A DNA stretch of 64,000 nucleotides, taken from NCBI GenBank assembly GCA_963664715.2, contig CAXXUY010000011.1:372001-436000 (forward strand). The letters are read 5' to 3'. Shown piece after piece: positions 54,866 to 64,000 of the stretch (position 1 is the stretch's first letter; the number at the start of each line of letters is the position of its first letter). The notes under the pieces were generated by a model. That model saw only the letters and a list, made by a program, of their open reading frames with translations. It did not search any database and was not told the origin of the DNA. Made by a program: the position numbers and the translations under genes. Source of the DNA: JAPOXR01 sp963664715 (GTDB lineage Bacteria; Pseudomonadota; Alphaproteobacteria; Rhodobacterales; Rhodobacteraceae).

Positions 54866-55500
54866 TGCGTGGTCATGTCCTTTCCGCAGCTCATGTCCAT
54901 CCTCAGCAGGAATTCCAGGGCCCGGCTTCGTTCGGGTAGATGCGGGATTTCCAGCAGAGCCTGCTTTTCCTCTGGTGCCAGGTCTGCCGACATCGAGACC
55001 TCGTTCACCAGGAAATACACGCCGCGCCCTTCAACCCGGTTCCATTTCAGCTCTACGCCGCGGATATCGAAGAACCGCTTGACGACCCCGGCAAAGCCTT
55101 CAAAATCGAAGCCGGGCGGGTCGTTCTCCACTCGCTTGTCGTGCCCGAACTCGGACCATTCCACTGAAGCGTTCAGGTATGGCGTGGCACATTGAACAAG
55201 ATTCTGGAAACGAAACCGCGACACTCCAAGCAATATGATTTCGTAGCGACCGTCCTCGGTTTTTCGGCAACCGGAAATCAGACCGGCGCAACCGATGGAA
55301 TACAGTTCACCTTCCTTGCCGGACTGTGATGAAGGCTGAACCATCCCGATCAGGTTGCTCTCGGATTCGAGGGCATCACTGACCATGGCAACATATCTGG
55401 GTTCGAAAATGTTCAGTGGCAGCAGGCAGTGCGGAAACATGGTCGCGCCGGAGAGCGGGAAAATGGGTATGATGTCTGGCAGTTTGGTCAGGTCGATCAT
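54862..55500 (-). CDS. LON-substrate-binding-domain protein
   Basis: 212 residues with the N-terminal LON domain: LPDIIPIFPLSGATMFPHCLLPLNIFEPRYVAMVSDALE and IGCAGLISGCRKTEDGRYEIILLGVSRFR. No protease or ATPase part. Stand-alone members are thought to assist proteolysis or quality control. It follows the thioredoxin-TPR gene with a 39-base gap and overlaps Trm112. Confidence 0.91.
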   Translation of the reverse strand: MIDLTKLPDIIPIFPLSGATMFPHCLLPLNIFEPRYVAMVSDALESESNLIGMVQPSSQSGKEGELYSIGCAGLISGCRKTEDGRYEIILLGVSRFRFQNLVQCATPYLNASVEWSEFGHDKRVENDPPGFDFEGFAGVVKRFFDIRGVELKWNRVEGRGVYFLVNEVSMSADLAPEEKQALLEIPHLPERSRALEFLLRMDMSCGKDMTTQ

Positions 55501-55539
55501 GAAGCGCGATTACTGAATTGCGTCCGCGCGACGGCGCAT

Positions 55540-56436
55540 TTACGAGAAAATTACAGATGACAACCTTCTGCGACCCCGCAACGCAATCGGGTCATTCGGT
55601 TTCAGCGAGTCGAATATCTTGAACAACTGCTGGCGTGCCGCGCCGTCCTGCCATTCGCGGTCGCGCCGGAAGAGTTCCAGCAACTCGTCGATGGCACCCT
55701 CGACATCACCACCAGCCAACCTGGCAGTCGACAGATCAAACCTGGCCTGGAGGTCGTCGGGATTGGCCTGAACCCTTTCTTCAAGCTTCCGAACCGGACC
55801 GGCTCTGGCAGCCTGCCTCGCAAGGTCGGCAGCAGCGCGTGCCGCCTGGATTTCCTTGTGATCCCGGATCGAGTCAGGCGCGGAGTTCAGCAATCCTTCT
55901 GCCTTGTCTATGTCACCAAGCGCCAGGTAAGCACGCGCCAGACCGCTGAATCCCGACGGGTTTTCCCGGTCTTCCGACAGCGCTTCCGAAAAATACTGAG
56001 CAGCCTCAACCGCCGCTCCCTCCGCGAGCAACAATTCGCCATGTTCAATGATGGCTTCGACCTGGCCATTTGACTCCGAACCCGCCAACTTGTTGACAAA
56101 TGCCGACAATTCAGCACCGCTCTTTGCACCGACAAACATGTCGACCGGTCGGCCATCCACAAACGCAAAGACTGCCGGAATCGATTGGATGCGAAGCTGG
56201 GCCGCCAGTTGGCGGTTGGCTTCAGTGTCGTACTTGATGAGAGAGACCCTTCCGGCCGTCGCATTGACGGCCCGTTCGAGCTCGGGCCCGAATGTCTTGC
56301 ACGGACCGCACCAGGCAGCGCTGAAATAAGCAATGACCGGCTGATTCCTGCTGGCCTCGAGAACATCCTCGGCAAAGGTTGCTTCGGACCCTTCCCTGAC
56401 CGTCTCGCCGCCATGACTCTTGCCAAAGCCGAACAT
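55540..56436 (-). CDS. thioredoxin-TPR co-chaperone (CnoX/YbbN-like)
   Basis: 298 residues. N-terminal thioredoxin fold with redox-active WCGPC (Cys43, Cys46) and cis-Pro in SIPAVFAF; from about residue 120 TPR repeats (AQYFSEALSEDRENPSGFSGLARAYLALGDIDKAEGLL). The architecture matches CnoX/YbbN, which protects proteins from oxidative aggregation; unlike E. coli CnoX, which has SXXC, this one has a full CXXC, so it can act as a reductase as well. Confidence 0.92.
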   Translation of the reverse strand: MFGFGKSHGGETVREGSEATFAEDVLEASRNQPVIAYFSAAWCGPCKTFGPELERAVNATAGRVSLIKYDTEANRQLAAQLRIQSIPAVFAFVDGRPVDMFVGAKSGAELSAFVNKLAGSESNGQVEAIIEHGELLLAEGAAVEAAQYFSEALSEDRENPSGFSGLARAYLALGDIDKAEGLLNSAPDSIRDHKEIQAARAAADLARQAARAGPVRKLEERVQANPDDLQARFDLSTARLAGGDVEGAIDELLELFRRDREWQDGAARQQLFKIFDSLKPNDPIALRGRRRLSSVIFS

Positions 56437-57323
56437 GATCTTGTGTCCCTTTATGCCCTATTGAACCCTAAATGACTGATAATGCTGTATTCGGTGCATT
56501 CCGTCGCATTCCGTCAACATATGGCGACCGAATTCAGACCGACTCCCGTTTGGAAATGCAACGACATTCGCCGCCTGTTCCGAATCGCACTCAAATGATC
56601 ATACATACATCTAGCTCGTACCCGTACCCGAGTGGCACTGACAAGTCGCAGCCGTGACCTTGCCAACTCAATCCGGTTGCACAGTTTACGTCGACCGGGT
56701 CATCCTGCCGGGTCAGGTCACATTTTGATCCCGCTTGTCCTGCGGTTGGGTAGCAAGTCTTCTCCGAGAATTCCAGACAGCTTTCAACTTCTTTCCGTGT
56801 ATCGAGTGCAGGAGACTGCGAATGTTGACCCCGGTTTCCGTCATGTATCGTGCAAGACTCGAAGCTGTTTCACGTTTTTCGATCCCCAAGCAACCAGGCA
56901 ACTCGCCCCGTCGCTTGGAGGCCTGAGAATCCGAATCATGGAAGTGGTAAGCCAGAACTTCAATGAGTGACGCTGAACGCACCTCCTTGGTCTTCGAGGC
57001 CCTGACTCAAGGACAACACTGTCACGACTGTTCGGGCAGATACTCTTCAGGGTTTGCCCTGATGCGAACTACCCGCAAGACATCGAGTACAGCTTTGTTG
57101 GCAAGCCAGATCACGATGTATTCACGATTTGGATGGGCGCACACCGGCGGCAAAAAACTGTCCTGAATCAGCTGCTGGCACACATCCTGCTTGGGAAGGA
57201 AGACAACCCAGGGCAGGCTTTCCGGACCAATCCGGGTTCCAGGAAAATCGACATCGGTCTGAACCGGGAAATCTACCGAGCTGCACGACACGTCAGTCCG
57301 AGAAACAACACCTAAACACGATC
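56437..57323. other. gene-poor region upstream of the thioredoxin-TPR gene
   Basis: Nearly 890 bases without a convincing gene. A leftward frame ending at 57022 has a tail (REYIVIWLANKAVLDVLRVVR) faintly like a RelE/ParE-type toxin, without a matching antitoxin or conserved start. Probably decayed DNA. Confidence 0.45.
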
Positions 57324-58106
57324 TCAATGCAAACGGACAATGTCACAGCTGGCCGGTGGGACCAAATGCCCCCAGTATGTTCGGGACTTTTCATGGGCAG
57401 CTCCGCAGGCCTGGTTCATTGCCCCGTCCTTTCGGTTGGCTGGCTCTCCTGTCACCCCTGACTCTTCTCCGCGCGCGAATGAACCGGTGCAGGCCGCCCT
57501 GCCAAGTGAACATGCCCTCTGCCGGATCAGAGCGTCCAGCTCCATGCTGATTCTCTCTGCCTCGGCAACCTGTTCCCGGGTCATCAGGTTTTGCAGCCTG
57601 TCTCGATTCTCATTGGATATTTCGTGGCCCTGCGATCCGGCAAGACTGAACCAGGCATAGGCACGCACGAAGTCCTGAACCACGCCCTTGCCTTCATAAT
57701 ACATGATTCCCAGGTTCCATTGGGCAACGGCAACGCCGTATCCGGCGGCTTGACCGAACCAGGAGGCGGCGGCGGCATAATCCTGTGCCGTGCCCTGGCC
57801 CTGATAATACATGATCCCCAGCGCCAACTGGGCTTCGGGAATGCCCTGATCCATGGCAGGTTTGGCTGCCTGGAGGAACCAGAAATGGGCACGCCTGAAG
57901 TTCCCGGCCAGACCTTCGCCCTGATGGTACATCCGTCCCAGGTTGAACTGGGCTTCGGGTATGCCCTGTTCTGCCAGTGCGCGAAACTCTCTCAAGGCTG
58001 CAGCGTAGTTGCCGCGTTGATACGCCTTCACTCCGGCATCGAAATCCCCGGCACTGGCAACCCCCGCAGAGACGACCAATGTCGCAGCAATGAACCGGGC
58101 AATCAT
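57324..58106 (-). CDS. secreted Sel1-repeat protein
   Basis: 260 residues from ATG 58106 with a signal peptide ending GVASAG. Three Sel1-like repeats follow: AQFNLGRMYHQGEGLAGNFRRA, AQLALGIMYYQGQGTAQDYAAA and AQWNLGIMYYEGKGVVQDFVRA, each followed by an aromatic-rich helix. Sel1 proteins are alpha-alpha repeat scaffolds. The C-terminal 70 residues after RQRACS are unlike the family and may be readthrough into non-native DNA. Longer in-frame starts exist but would lose the leader. Confidence 0.82.
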   Translation of the reverse strand: MIARFIAATLVVSAGVASAGDFDAGVKAYQRGNYAAALREFRALAEQGIPEAQFNLGRMYHQGEGLAGNFRRAHFWFLQAAKPAMDQGIPEAQLALGIMYYQGQGTAQDYAAAASWFGQAAGYGVAVAQWNLGIMYYEGKGVVQDFVRAYAWFSLAGSQGHEISNENRDRLQNLMTREQVAEAERISMELDALIRQRACSLGRAACTGSFARGEESGVTGEPANRKDGAMNQACGAAHEKSRTYWGHLVPPASCDIVRLH

Positions 58107-59357
58107 TCCTTGAACAATTCTCCCGGACAACCGGTTCGGCGTGGACCCCGTCAGCCATCCTGTCCTGTATCGACATCCCACTGATCCTGAACGGAAAGCA
58201 AGGCACTGCCTCCTCCATGCGATGTCCGCTATTGTGGTCAGAAGACCGTCGGCAAGCCCGGCTGCAGCGGAGATACCGCCAGGCCACTGTTTCCGTTCTG
58301 CCGGTCCCGCGGTTCTCTGACCGGGACAGCAATGCGGTAACGCTGCCCGCCATCCCCCGAACGGCGGTTGAGCGCGCACAGCAAAACGCCGCGCTCCGGC
58401 GCGTTTCTGCTCTCGGGCTCGTTGCCGGAGGTGCCAAGACTGACCCCGAAGGGGTTGTCCCACTCTGCCGATTTCACCCGCCAGCTGCACCCGGTAGTCC
58501 GTGTTGTTGCCCAGGCTCGAATTTTCCTACGAGGCGGTGGGAGAAATGGTCTCGGTGCAGGAGGCCCCCACCCAGGCCTTGGCCGCGCTGGTGCCGGCCA
58601 CCGCATCGTCGGCGACCGCGGCCGCGTCGACCGAGGAGTTGTGCATGTCGTGACCAGTCACTGTCCCCGAAAAAGCTGTCCAGCTCAGGTCCGGCTTCCC
58701 ATTGCCTGCCGGGACGCCCGGATTGGTCGGCACGGCGGGCGGCGTCTCGGGTACGGTTCGCGATGCCTGGTTTGCACTGTCGGACGTTTGCCTGGTCGAC
58801 ACCTCGAGCATGGCACTTTCCTCACATGGGTCCGAGCACGCGCCGGACCCTCCACTCTTCCTCTGCGGGCTCACCGGCGGGGACGCAATGTTCCAGAGAG
58901 TGTCGCCGGATGATGCACCCTATTCATCAATGTTTCATGTGCATAGTGATTTTTTACATCTCGTCAACATAAACATATGCTGTCACAAGGTAAACGACGG
59001 TACAGTTCAGACGCCGCCCTCCGCCTGCCGGGAAGTGACTTCTCCCCGAAATCAGTGCGCGCGAGGGCGCGTGCGACCTTCAGGGCGGGGTCGCGGAGCG
59101 GCGAGGGTGCTGGGCTTGGCGGTGGCGACCGGAGCGGCGGTTGGGCGCGGGAAGGTCGGAGGTCGCAGAAGGCGTCCCCCTACAACCGACTCTCATGCAG
59201 ATTGACGCCGAGCTGACCTTGATTGTCGCCCGACACCATTCCTGTCCGCTGAAGCCAGAGGGTGGCAGCAGCTGTTGTGCACTTCGCAATCGCCCGAGCG
59301 GCGCTCTCTCCAGGCGCCAGAGCCGACGGGCGCGATAACCCGACCGCTGGCGGAAGG
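58107..59357. other. gene-poor, partly degraded region
   Basis: About 1.25 kb. Leftward frames between 58238 and 58874 have Thr/Ser/Pro-rich sequence (VPETPPAVPTNPGVPAG) and a second frame with KSAEWDNPFGVSLGTSGNEP, perhaps a decayed cell-surface or fibronectin-type protein, broken by frame changes. The part from about 59000 is GC-rich and featureless. Confidence 0.4.
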
Positions 59358-61703
59358 TCAGACTTCGCCGGGTCTCGGCATGCGGTAGCCGACGCCGCGC
59401 TGGTTGAAGATCCAGGTCGGATGCTCCGCACTGTCGCCGAGCTTGCTGCGAAGGGTCCGCACGAAGATGCGGACCAGGTTCGCGTCGGCGTTGTCCCGCC
59501 CCTCCCAGATCCGGCGCAGGAGCGTGTCGAAGTGTACAACCTTTCCGGCGTTGACCGACAGCAGGCGCAGCAGCTCGTACTCCGTGGCGGTGAGCTCCAC
59601 CTCAGTCCCGCATACCGTAACCCGGCGGGGTTCATACTCGATCAAAAGTTCACCCAACACGAAGTTCTCGGGCTCTCGGTGCCGACGCAGCGCCGCCCGG
59701 ATGCGCGCTACCAGCTCGGTCGGCGAGAACGGCTTGACGATGTAGTCATCGGCACCCAGCTCGAACGCCCGCGCCACAGTCTCGTCGCGACCGTAGCCGG
59801 AGATGAAGATCACCGGAAGGTCGGAGAGTTCCGGAACCTCCTGCAGCAGCTCGATCCCGTCCCGCCCGGGCAGCAGCAAGTCAAGCAGCACGAGCTCCGG
59901 CTGCTCGGCGCGGATGAGGCCTGCAAGATCGTCCGGCGCGCCGGTTACGAGTGGCGCGTAGCCCGCTTTCGTCAGAGTGTCGCGAACGAAGCGCAGCGTG
60001 GCAGGATCGTCGTCGACCACCAGGACGCGGGACCGCTCCCCTTCCTCAACGGCCGGCAGCTGGCCGGCACGGGCGTCATCCGCACCGCGCGCCGCCGTCG
60101 AGACCGGGATCGTGAAGGTGATCCGCGTCCCCTGTCCCGGGCCGTCGCTCTCAGCCCTTATGCGCCCTCCATGTGCCTCGACGAGTCCCTTGCAGATCGC
60201 CAGTCCCAGGCCGTGGCTTGCTCTGCCGCCGGCGTCCCCGACATGCTTGCGGAACAGGTGCGGCAACAGCTCGGGCGCAACGCCCTCTCCATCATCCGTG
60301 ACCGAAAACGCGACATGCCCGCCCTCGAGCAGGGCCGCCACGCGGATAGCGGACGAGGCCGGTGCATGCCGGGCAGCATTTGCGAGCAGGTTGTTCAGCA
60401 CCTGCACGATGCGGCGCCGGTCCGCCATGACGGGTGGAAGGTCAACGCCGAGGTCGACGACGATGCCTGGACGGCTGTCGCCGGTCAGGTAGGCGCTTCT
60501 GGCACCTTCCACCAGATCCGCCACCGCCGACGGCTCCGGCGAGACCGAGAGGGTGCCCGAGTCGATTCGCCCGGTGTCGAGGAGGTCTGCTATGAGATTG
60601 CGCATCTGGTCCGCCTGCTCGACAATGATGCGGAAGAACTCGCGCATCTCGGCCGGGTCGAGCCCTCCCGCCGCCTCCAGCAGCGTGACAGCCGATCCCT
60701 TGATCGCCGTGAGTGGTGTGCGCAGTTCGTGGCTCACCAGCCCCAGGAACTCCGTGCGCATCCGTTCGACCTCGTCGAGCGGCGCGAGATCCTGCATGGT
60801 GACCACCACCGATTCCGGCACGGACCCCACGGCCTCGATCGGCGTGACGTTGATCAGCATCCTGACGCTGCGCCCGTCGGGAACCGACAGCACGACCTCT
60901 TCGGCGCGCACGGTCTCGGCGCTCGCGAATTGTTGCTCCAGCGGGAACTCCGCCAGCGACACCTCCCGCCCGTCGCCGCGGCGGCAGAGGATGATCCCGA
61001 GCAGTTCCTCCAGAGGACGCCCCGGCAGGCGCAGGCACTCGACAATCCGCCGCGCCTCGCGGTTGTACGACACCATCCGTCCGTTGGCACCGTCAAAAAC
61101 AACAACACCGACCGGCGAGGTCTCGATCAGGGCCTCGAGGTTCCGCCGCGCACGCTGTTCGCGGCGGTGGGCCCGCGCATTCGCGATCGCAGCCGCGGCC
61201 TGCGATGCAAACAGCACTAACACCTCCTCGTCCGCGTCGGTGAATTCCTTGCCGCCCGCCTTCTCGCCGAGAAAGAAATAACCGACGTTTTCACCCCGGT
61301 GGCGCATAGGAGTGCCCTGAAACGCCCCGGGAAAGCTCGGCAGCGGCGTCAGGCCAAGCGATCGGGCGTAATCCGCGAAATCCCCCTGACGCAACGGTCC
61401 GGTCAGCTCGCGGAAATGTTCGAACAGTTGGAGGCCGTACTTCCAGGCAAGGAGGTCGCGCTGCTGCTCGGGTGAAAACCCCGAGAAGAAGTACTCCCCG
61501 GGTGCCCCCGAACCGTCAATGGTGACAATGATGCCGAGGCGTGCTCCTGTCAGGCTGGAGGCCTCTTCCACGACCCTGCGTACTACCGTGTCCAGATCAA
61601 GGCTCGCGCTGATGCCGAGAATCGCCTCGGCCAGCCTGGACGCCCGGTCGCGCCGACGCTCGTCCTCCGGCCTCTGCCGCATGTCGGTATCGCTTTGAGT
61701 CAT
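59358..61703 (-). CDS. hybrid sensor histidine kinase with receiver and OmpR-type DNA-binding domain in one chain
   Basis: 781 residues from ATG 61703, with GGAGG 13 bases upstream. Domains in order: coiled N terminus, GAF (about 20-180), PAS (about 190-300), HisKA with phosphorylated His325 in SHELRTPLTAIKGS, HATPase (NLLANAARHAP, DDGEGVAPELL, GLGLAICKGLVEAHGG), receiver with phospho-Asp608 in LVLLDLLLPGRDG and KPF signature, and a C-terminal winged helix (LTATEYELLRLLSVNAGKVV ... RIFVRTLRSKLGDS ... FNQRGVGYRM). No membrane segment, so a soluble sensor that also binds DNA. Complete signalling pathway in one protein; targets unknown. GC content is clearly higher than in the neighbouring housekeeping genes. 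Confidence 0.93.
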   Translation of the reverse strand: MTQSDTDMRQRPEDERRRDRASRLAEAILGISASLDLDTVVRRVVEEASSLTGARLGIIVTIDGSGAPGEYFFSGFSPEQQRDLLAWKYGLQLFEHFRELTGPLRQGDFADYARSLGLTPLPSFPGAFQGTPMRHRGENVGYFFLGEKAGGKEFTDADEEVLVLFASQAAAAIANARAHRREQRARRNLEALIETSPVGVVVFDGANGRMVSYNREARRIVECLRLPGRPLEELLGIILCRRGDGREVSLAEFPLEQQFASAETVRAEEVVLSVPDGRSVRMLINVTPIEAVGSVPESVVVTMQDLAPLDEVERMRTEFLGLVSHELRTPLTAIKGSAVTLLEAAGGLDPAEMREFFRIIVEQADQMRNLIADLLDTGRIDSGTLSVSPEPSAVADLVEGARSAYLTGDSRPGIVVDLGVDLPPVMADRRRIVQVLNNLLANAARHAPASSAIRVAALLEGGHVAFSVTDDGEGVAPELLPHLFRKHVGDAGGRASHGLGLAICKGLVEAHGGRIRAESDGPGQGTRITFTIPVSTAARGADDARAGQLPAVEEGERSRVLVVDDDPATLRFVRDTLTKAGYAPLVTGAPDDLAGLIRAEQPELVLLDLLLPGRDGIELLQEVPELSDLPVIFISGYGRDETVARAFELGADDYIVKPFSPTELVARIRAALRRHREPENFVLGELLIEYEPRRVTVCGTEVELTATEYELLRLLSVNAGKVVHFDTLLRRIWEGRDNADANLVRIFVRTLRSKLGDSAEHPTWIFNQRGVGYRMPRPGEV

Positions 61704-62718
61704 GGCTCGCTGCCTCCATTCGGGCTCCGGCGGCCCCGGCCCGCAGAACTGATCACCAGCCCGGGCGCCGTCTTCCATTCTAATTGCACAAGTCCGGCAT
61801 GTCTGTACATGATCTGTTCAGAAATTGGCATCGTATCCGCTGCTTGGAACAGGAACCCGGCGGTGCCGGAGCTTCTGCCCGGGACACCCCGGAGAACAGC
61901 GATGCACTGGAAGCAACGCCTCGCCGGTTGCCGGCGATTATCCGCAAAGCTCCCGGAGACGCAGCTTGCAGACCGGTTGTCCCAATCCGGAACCGGGCCG
62001 AAGAACCGTTTCACCCGAAACGTGCTGTGGACGCTGGGTCAGTTCAGATAATGAAACCGACTGGTCGCAGGTCTGGCAGCCTTGCTGCAGCAGTAGAACG
62101 GACTCTGGACGATCCGGGTCAGATCAACGCCCCTGAATATCCGATGACCAATCGATTGCCGGAGAGGATGGGAGCGTGCCTGTCCAATTTGCAGGCTCTT
62201 TCAGTTCTCGGCAACCGGCAAAGGAGTGCCGTTTTTCACGGCGCGCAAGATCTTACGAATGTAGCCGCCCAATTTCACTCAAAGTTGCTGGGTCCCGTCC
62301 CCCGGAACGTCGCACCTCAGGATGTGGGATCAGGGTCACGAGGCCGGCACGGGCTGGCCAACCGAACCGGATAAGAGTTGAGCACGCCGTTGAGCGTGTT
62401 GCTGAACCGACGTTTCCCCCGGACCATCTCCGCTGTTCCTGGCTGCCGCTGGAAGAGCGGCCTGGAAAGAAAGCTGCCTGTCCAACGGCAGACGTCGCAA
62501 GGCAGAGTTCCCAGGCCGAGGGTGGTCAAGAAAGTTAAGATTCACCAACCGCTCCACAGGATAGGGAGATGCGAAGTGCCTCAGGAATCGTGGGGTTCAT
62601 AAATCGGGCATGAAGGAAGGGCTCATAAGAGAGGCAGCCCTCGAGGTGACTGTCTTTGTTTCGATACAGAGTGCCGGTCTGCTTCCCGGATTTTCGCGAT
62701 CAATCCGGGGAGTCTGGA
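61704..62718. other. intergenic region upstream of the hybrid kinase
   Basis: About 1 kb with no recognisable gene on either strand. It must contain the kinase promoter near 61704-61790; the remainder looks like degraded or spacer DNA. Confidence 0.45.
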
Positions 62719-62947
62719 ATGGGACGCAGCATGCTTGCGACGAGGAAAGTGAAGAAGACACCTGCATTTCATTTTGACGTGGGCCGCAGCGTTAGTGCGA
62801 TTGCGACCCATTGCGGCATTGCACGTTGCTCTGTCATGCAGACCCTGGAGCGTTTTGCCGCTTCGGGTTAGCGTTTGCCGGAAGCGGCTAGCATGGACGA
62901 TGCGTCGCTAGAGGCGGCGCTTGCGGTTTTGCCGGCTTTCTCCCGCC
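62719..62947 (+). pseudogene. IS21-family IstA N-terminal relic
   Basis: Reads MLATRKVKKTPAFHFDVGRSVSAIATHCGIARCSVMQTLERFAASG, stop, then RLPEAASMDDASLEAAL in the same frame. The helix-turn-helix and the PEG-DDA-LEA-like tail match the start of IstA transposases. The stop and the absence of everything after about 75 codons make it a fragment. Confidence 0.72.
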
Positions 62948-62980
62948 TCCCGTCCGCCCGGCGCCGGCCAGCGGTCGCGC

Positions 62981-64000
62981 CTAGAACCGCGTGCTCAGGG
63001 TGAGGGCGCCGCTGTGGTTCCGGTTGCCGGTGCCGAGGCCGCCGGCCGAGAGCGTTGCGGCAAGGCTGAGTTCGCCGTGCTCGTAGACCGCGCCGAGGCC
63101 GAACAGCGTCCGGGTCAAGCCGGCGGCCGACCGGAGTCGCTCGCCCGATACGTCGACCGCAGTTTCCGCGTCGCCGAGGGTCCGAACGAAGTCGAGCGAC
63201 GCGTGCAGGGAAAGCGCGCCGCCTTGCCAGGCGTGCCGGTCTTCGGCCAGCACGCCGATGCTGGCGTCCACCCGGTTGGCGCTGGCGAGCGACACCCGCG
63301 CGCCCGTCCGGTCGGCGAAGCCGTCGAGCGACAGCCCGGCGTAGCCGAGGCGCGTCCGCGGCGTCAGGGCGGGGCCTTCTTCGAGCACGAATTTCCGGCC
63401 CGCCTCGACCGCCAGACCGTGGCCGAGCGCCTCGACTCCGGAGGCGAGTGCGCCCCGGCTGTCGGATGACAGATCGAGATCGTAGCGGGTGAGCGTCGCC
63501 CGGCCCGCCGCATACCAGGCGCCGGCCTGCCACGAGGCGGCGAACGCGGCCCCCAGCCCGGTCGCCTCGACCTCGCCGCCGCGGGTCGGTGACACCACGT
63601 CCGCCGAGCCCTTGAGCGCGCGCAGAGCGAATGAGCCGGTTAGCGCCCCGCCCAATGCCTCGCCGAGCGTAAAGTCTAGGCCGGCCTCGATGTCGCGGCT
63701 TCTGAAATCGTAGGCCGCGCCGACGCTTGCCCGCCGGGGATCGTAGCTGCCGCCGCCGAATTGCCCTAACCAGACCGGCGTACCGTGGGCAGCGAAGCGC
63801 GGGCTGCCGCCGGCCCCGTCCAGACGCAGCAGGAAACCCGGCAGCGCCTCGTAGACCGCGGCACGCGGCGCATAGCTCTGGGCGAAATTCTCCAGCGCGA
63901 AACCCGGCGCTGCATCGGCGAGCTGGCGGATGTCCCACGCCCCGTTCGGGATCGGGACCCCGGCGGCGGCGGGATCCGTCACATCGACGCCGTTGAGCAA
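62981..64000 (-). CDS. autotransporter beta-barrel domain (N-terminal part beyond window)
   Basis: The last 339 codons of a larger gene, open to the window edge. The pattern is alternating short amphipathic strands rich in Gly, Ala, Arg and Leu (FAASWQAGAWYAAGRATLTRYDLDLS, LTPRTRLGYAGLSLDGFAD, VGAAYDFRSRDIEAGLDFTLGEAL) and the chain ends in Phe (ALTLSTRF), as in outer-membrane autotransporter barrels. The passenger lies outside the window, so its activity is unknown. The DNA is very GC-rich, giving long open frames on the opposite strand. Confidence 0.8.
   Translation of the reverse strand: MLNGVDVTDPAAAGVPIPNGAWDIRQLADAAPGFALENFAQSYAPRAAVYEALPGFLLRLDGAGGSPRFAAHGTPVWLGQFGGGSYDPRRASVGAAYDFRSRDIEAGLDFTLGEALGGALTGSFALRALKGSADVVSPTRGGEVEATGLGAAFAASWQAGAWYAAGRATLTRYDLDLSSDSRGALASGVEALGHGLAVEAGRKFVLEEGPALTPRTRLGYAGLSLDGFADRTGARVSLASANRVDASIGVLAEDRHAWQGGALSLHASLDFVRTLGDAETAVDVSGERLRSAAGLTRTLFGLGAVYEHGELSLAATLSAGGLGTGNRNHSGALTLSTRF

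Noticed and set aside
57022..57327. Possible RelE/ParE-type toxin on the minus strand
   Set aside because: Only a faint C-terminal resemblance (YIVIWLANKAVLDVLRVVR), no ribosome site and no antitoxin gene next to it.
59262..61220. 652-codon rightward frame opposite the hybrid kinase
   Set aside because: No domain resemblance; the minus strand encodes six recognisable domains in one frame.
62868..63938. 356-codon leftward frame opposite-phase to the autotransporter barrel
   Set aside because: Almost pure Arg/Ala/Gly shadow of GC-rich DNA; the overlapping frame shows beta-barrel strands and a C-terminal Phe.
1..64000. CRISPR array
   Set aside because: No regularly spaced direct repeats or cas genes were seen by eye.

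Overview
This window looks like chromosomal DNA of an alphaproteobacterium, probably Rhodobacterales-like. The evidence is the gene content and order: pmbA / DUF4170 / waaA / lpxK, leuS / lptE ... holA, mutY divergent from a DUF721 (DciA-like) gene followed by a DsbA-type oxidoreductase, aminotransferase / ftsK / lolA, thioredoxin-TPR / LON-domain / Trm112, plus DUF2125 and DUF3576 proteins and the alphaproteobacterial form of RibA. The assignment is by recognition of families, not by a database search.

Layout. 0-5.1 kb: the end of an inositol-catabolism operon (iolB, a class II aldolase) running with one- to four-base overlaps into a selenium gene, an oxidoreductase-SelD fusion; convergent with it is mnmH (tRNA 2-selenouridine synthase), then tRNA-Arg(CCT). 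5.9-7.6 kb: a membrane-anchored winged-helix protein overlapped by a small secreted protein, and a second secreted protein with a duplicated Cys motif. 7.6-13.4 kb: mutY is split by an ISKra4-type insertion sequence, and that IS is itself split by a serine-recombinase element. Removing each insertion in silico restores both reading frames. 13.5-27.9 kb: housekeeping genes for envelope, DNA polymerase and translation. Between holA and lptE sit an IS1595 relic, the end of a TRAP permease and a frameshifted D-cysteine desulfhydrase-like gene. 28.4-34.9 kb: an alpha-carbonic anhydrase, YggS, IS630 and Toprim scraps, an MpaB/rubber-oxygenase-like protein, an intact ISNCY-type IS and an IS5 relic. 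35.0-42.3 kb: a sugar locus with a three-part TRAP transporter, a ROK repressor, a GH32 enzyme and a dead FrcA-type fructose ABC ATPase; two near-identical palindromes mark a likely ROK operator in front of the TRAP operon and of the GH32 gene. 42.6-56.4 kb: VOC protein, L,D-transpeptidase, ribA, lytic transglycosylase lipoprotein, lolA, ftsK, aminotransferase, amidase, TPR protein, UbiH-like monooxygenase, Trm112, LON-domain protein and thioredoxin-TPR protein. 56.4-64.0 kb: gene-poor DNA with a Sel1-repeat protein, one polypeptide that combines histidine kinase, receiver and OmpR-type DNA-binding domains, an IS21 relic and the barrel end of an autotransporter in much more GC-rich DNA.

Most interesting: (i) mutY inactivated by a nested insertion whose boundaries can be read to the base; (ii) the ROK/TRAP/GH32 locus with a decayed fructose ABC gene and a GH32 lacking the canonical RDP and EC motifs; (iii) the membrane winged-helix / secreted-protein pair; (iv) the kinase-receiver-DNA-binding fusion. 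No CRISPR array, rRNA or phage module was seen.
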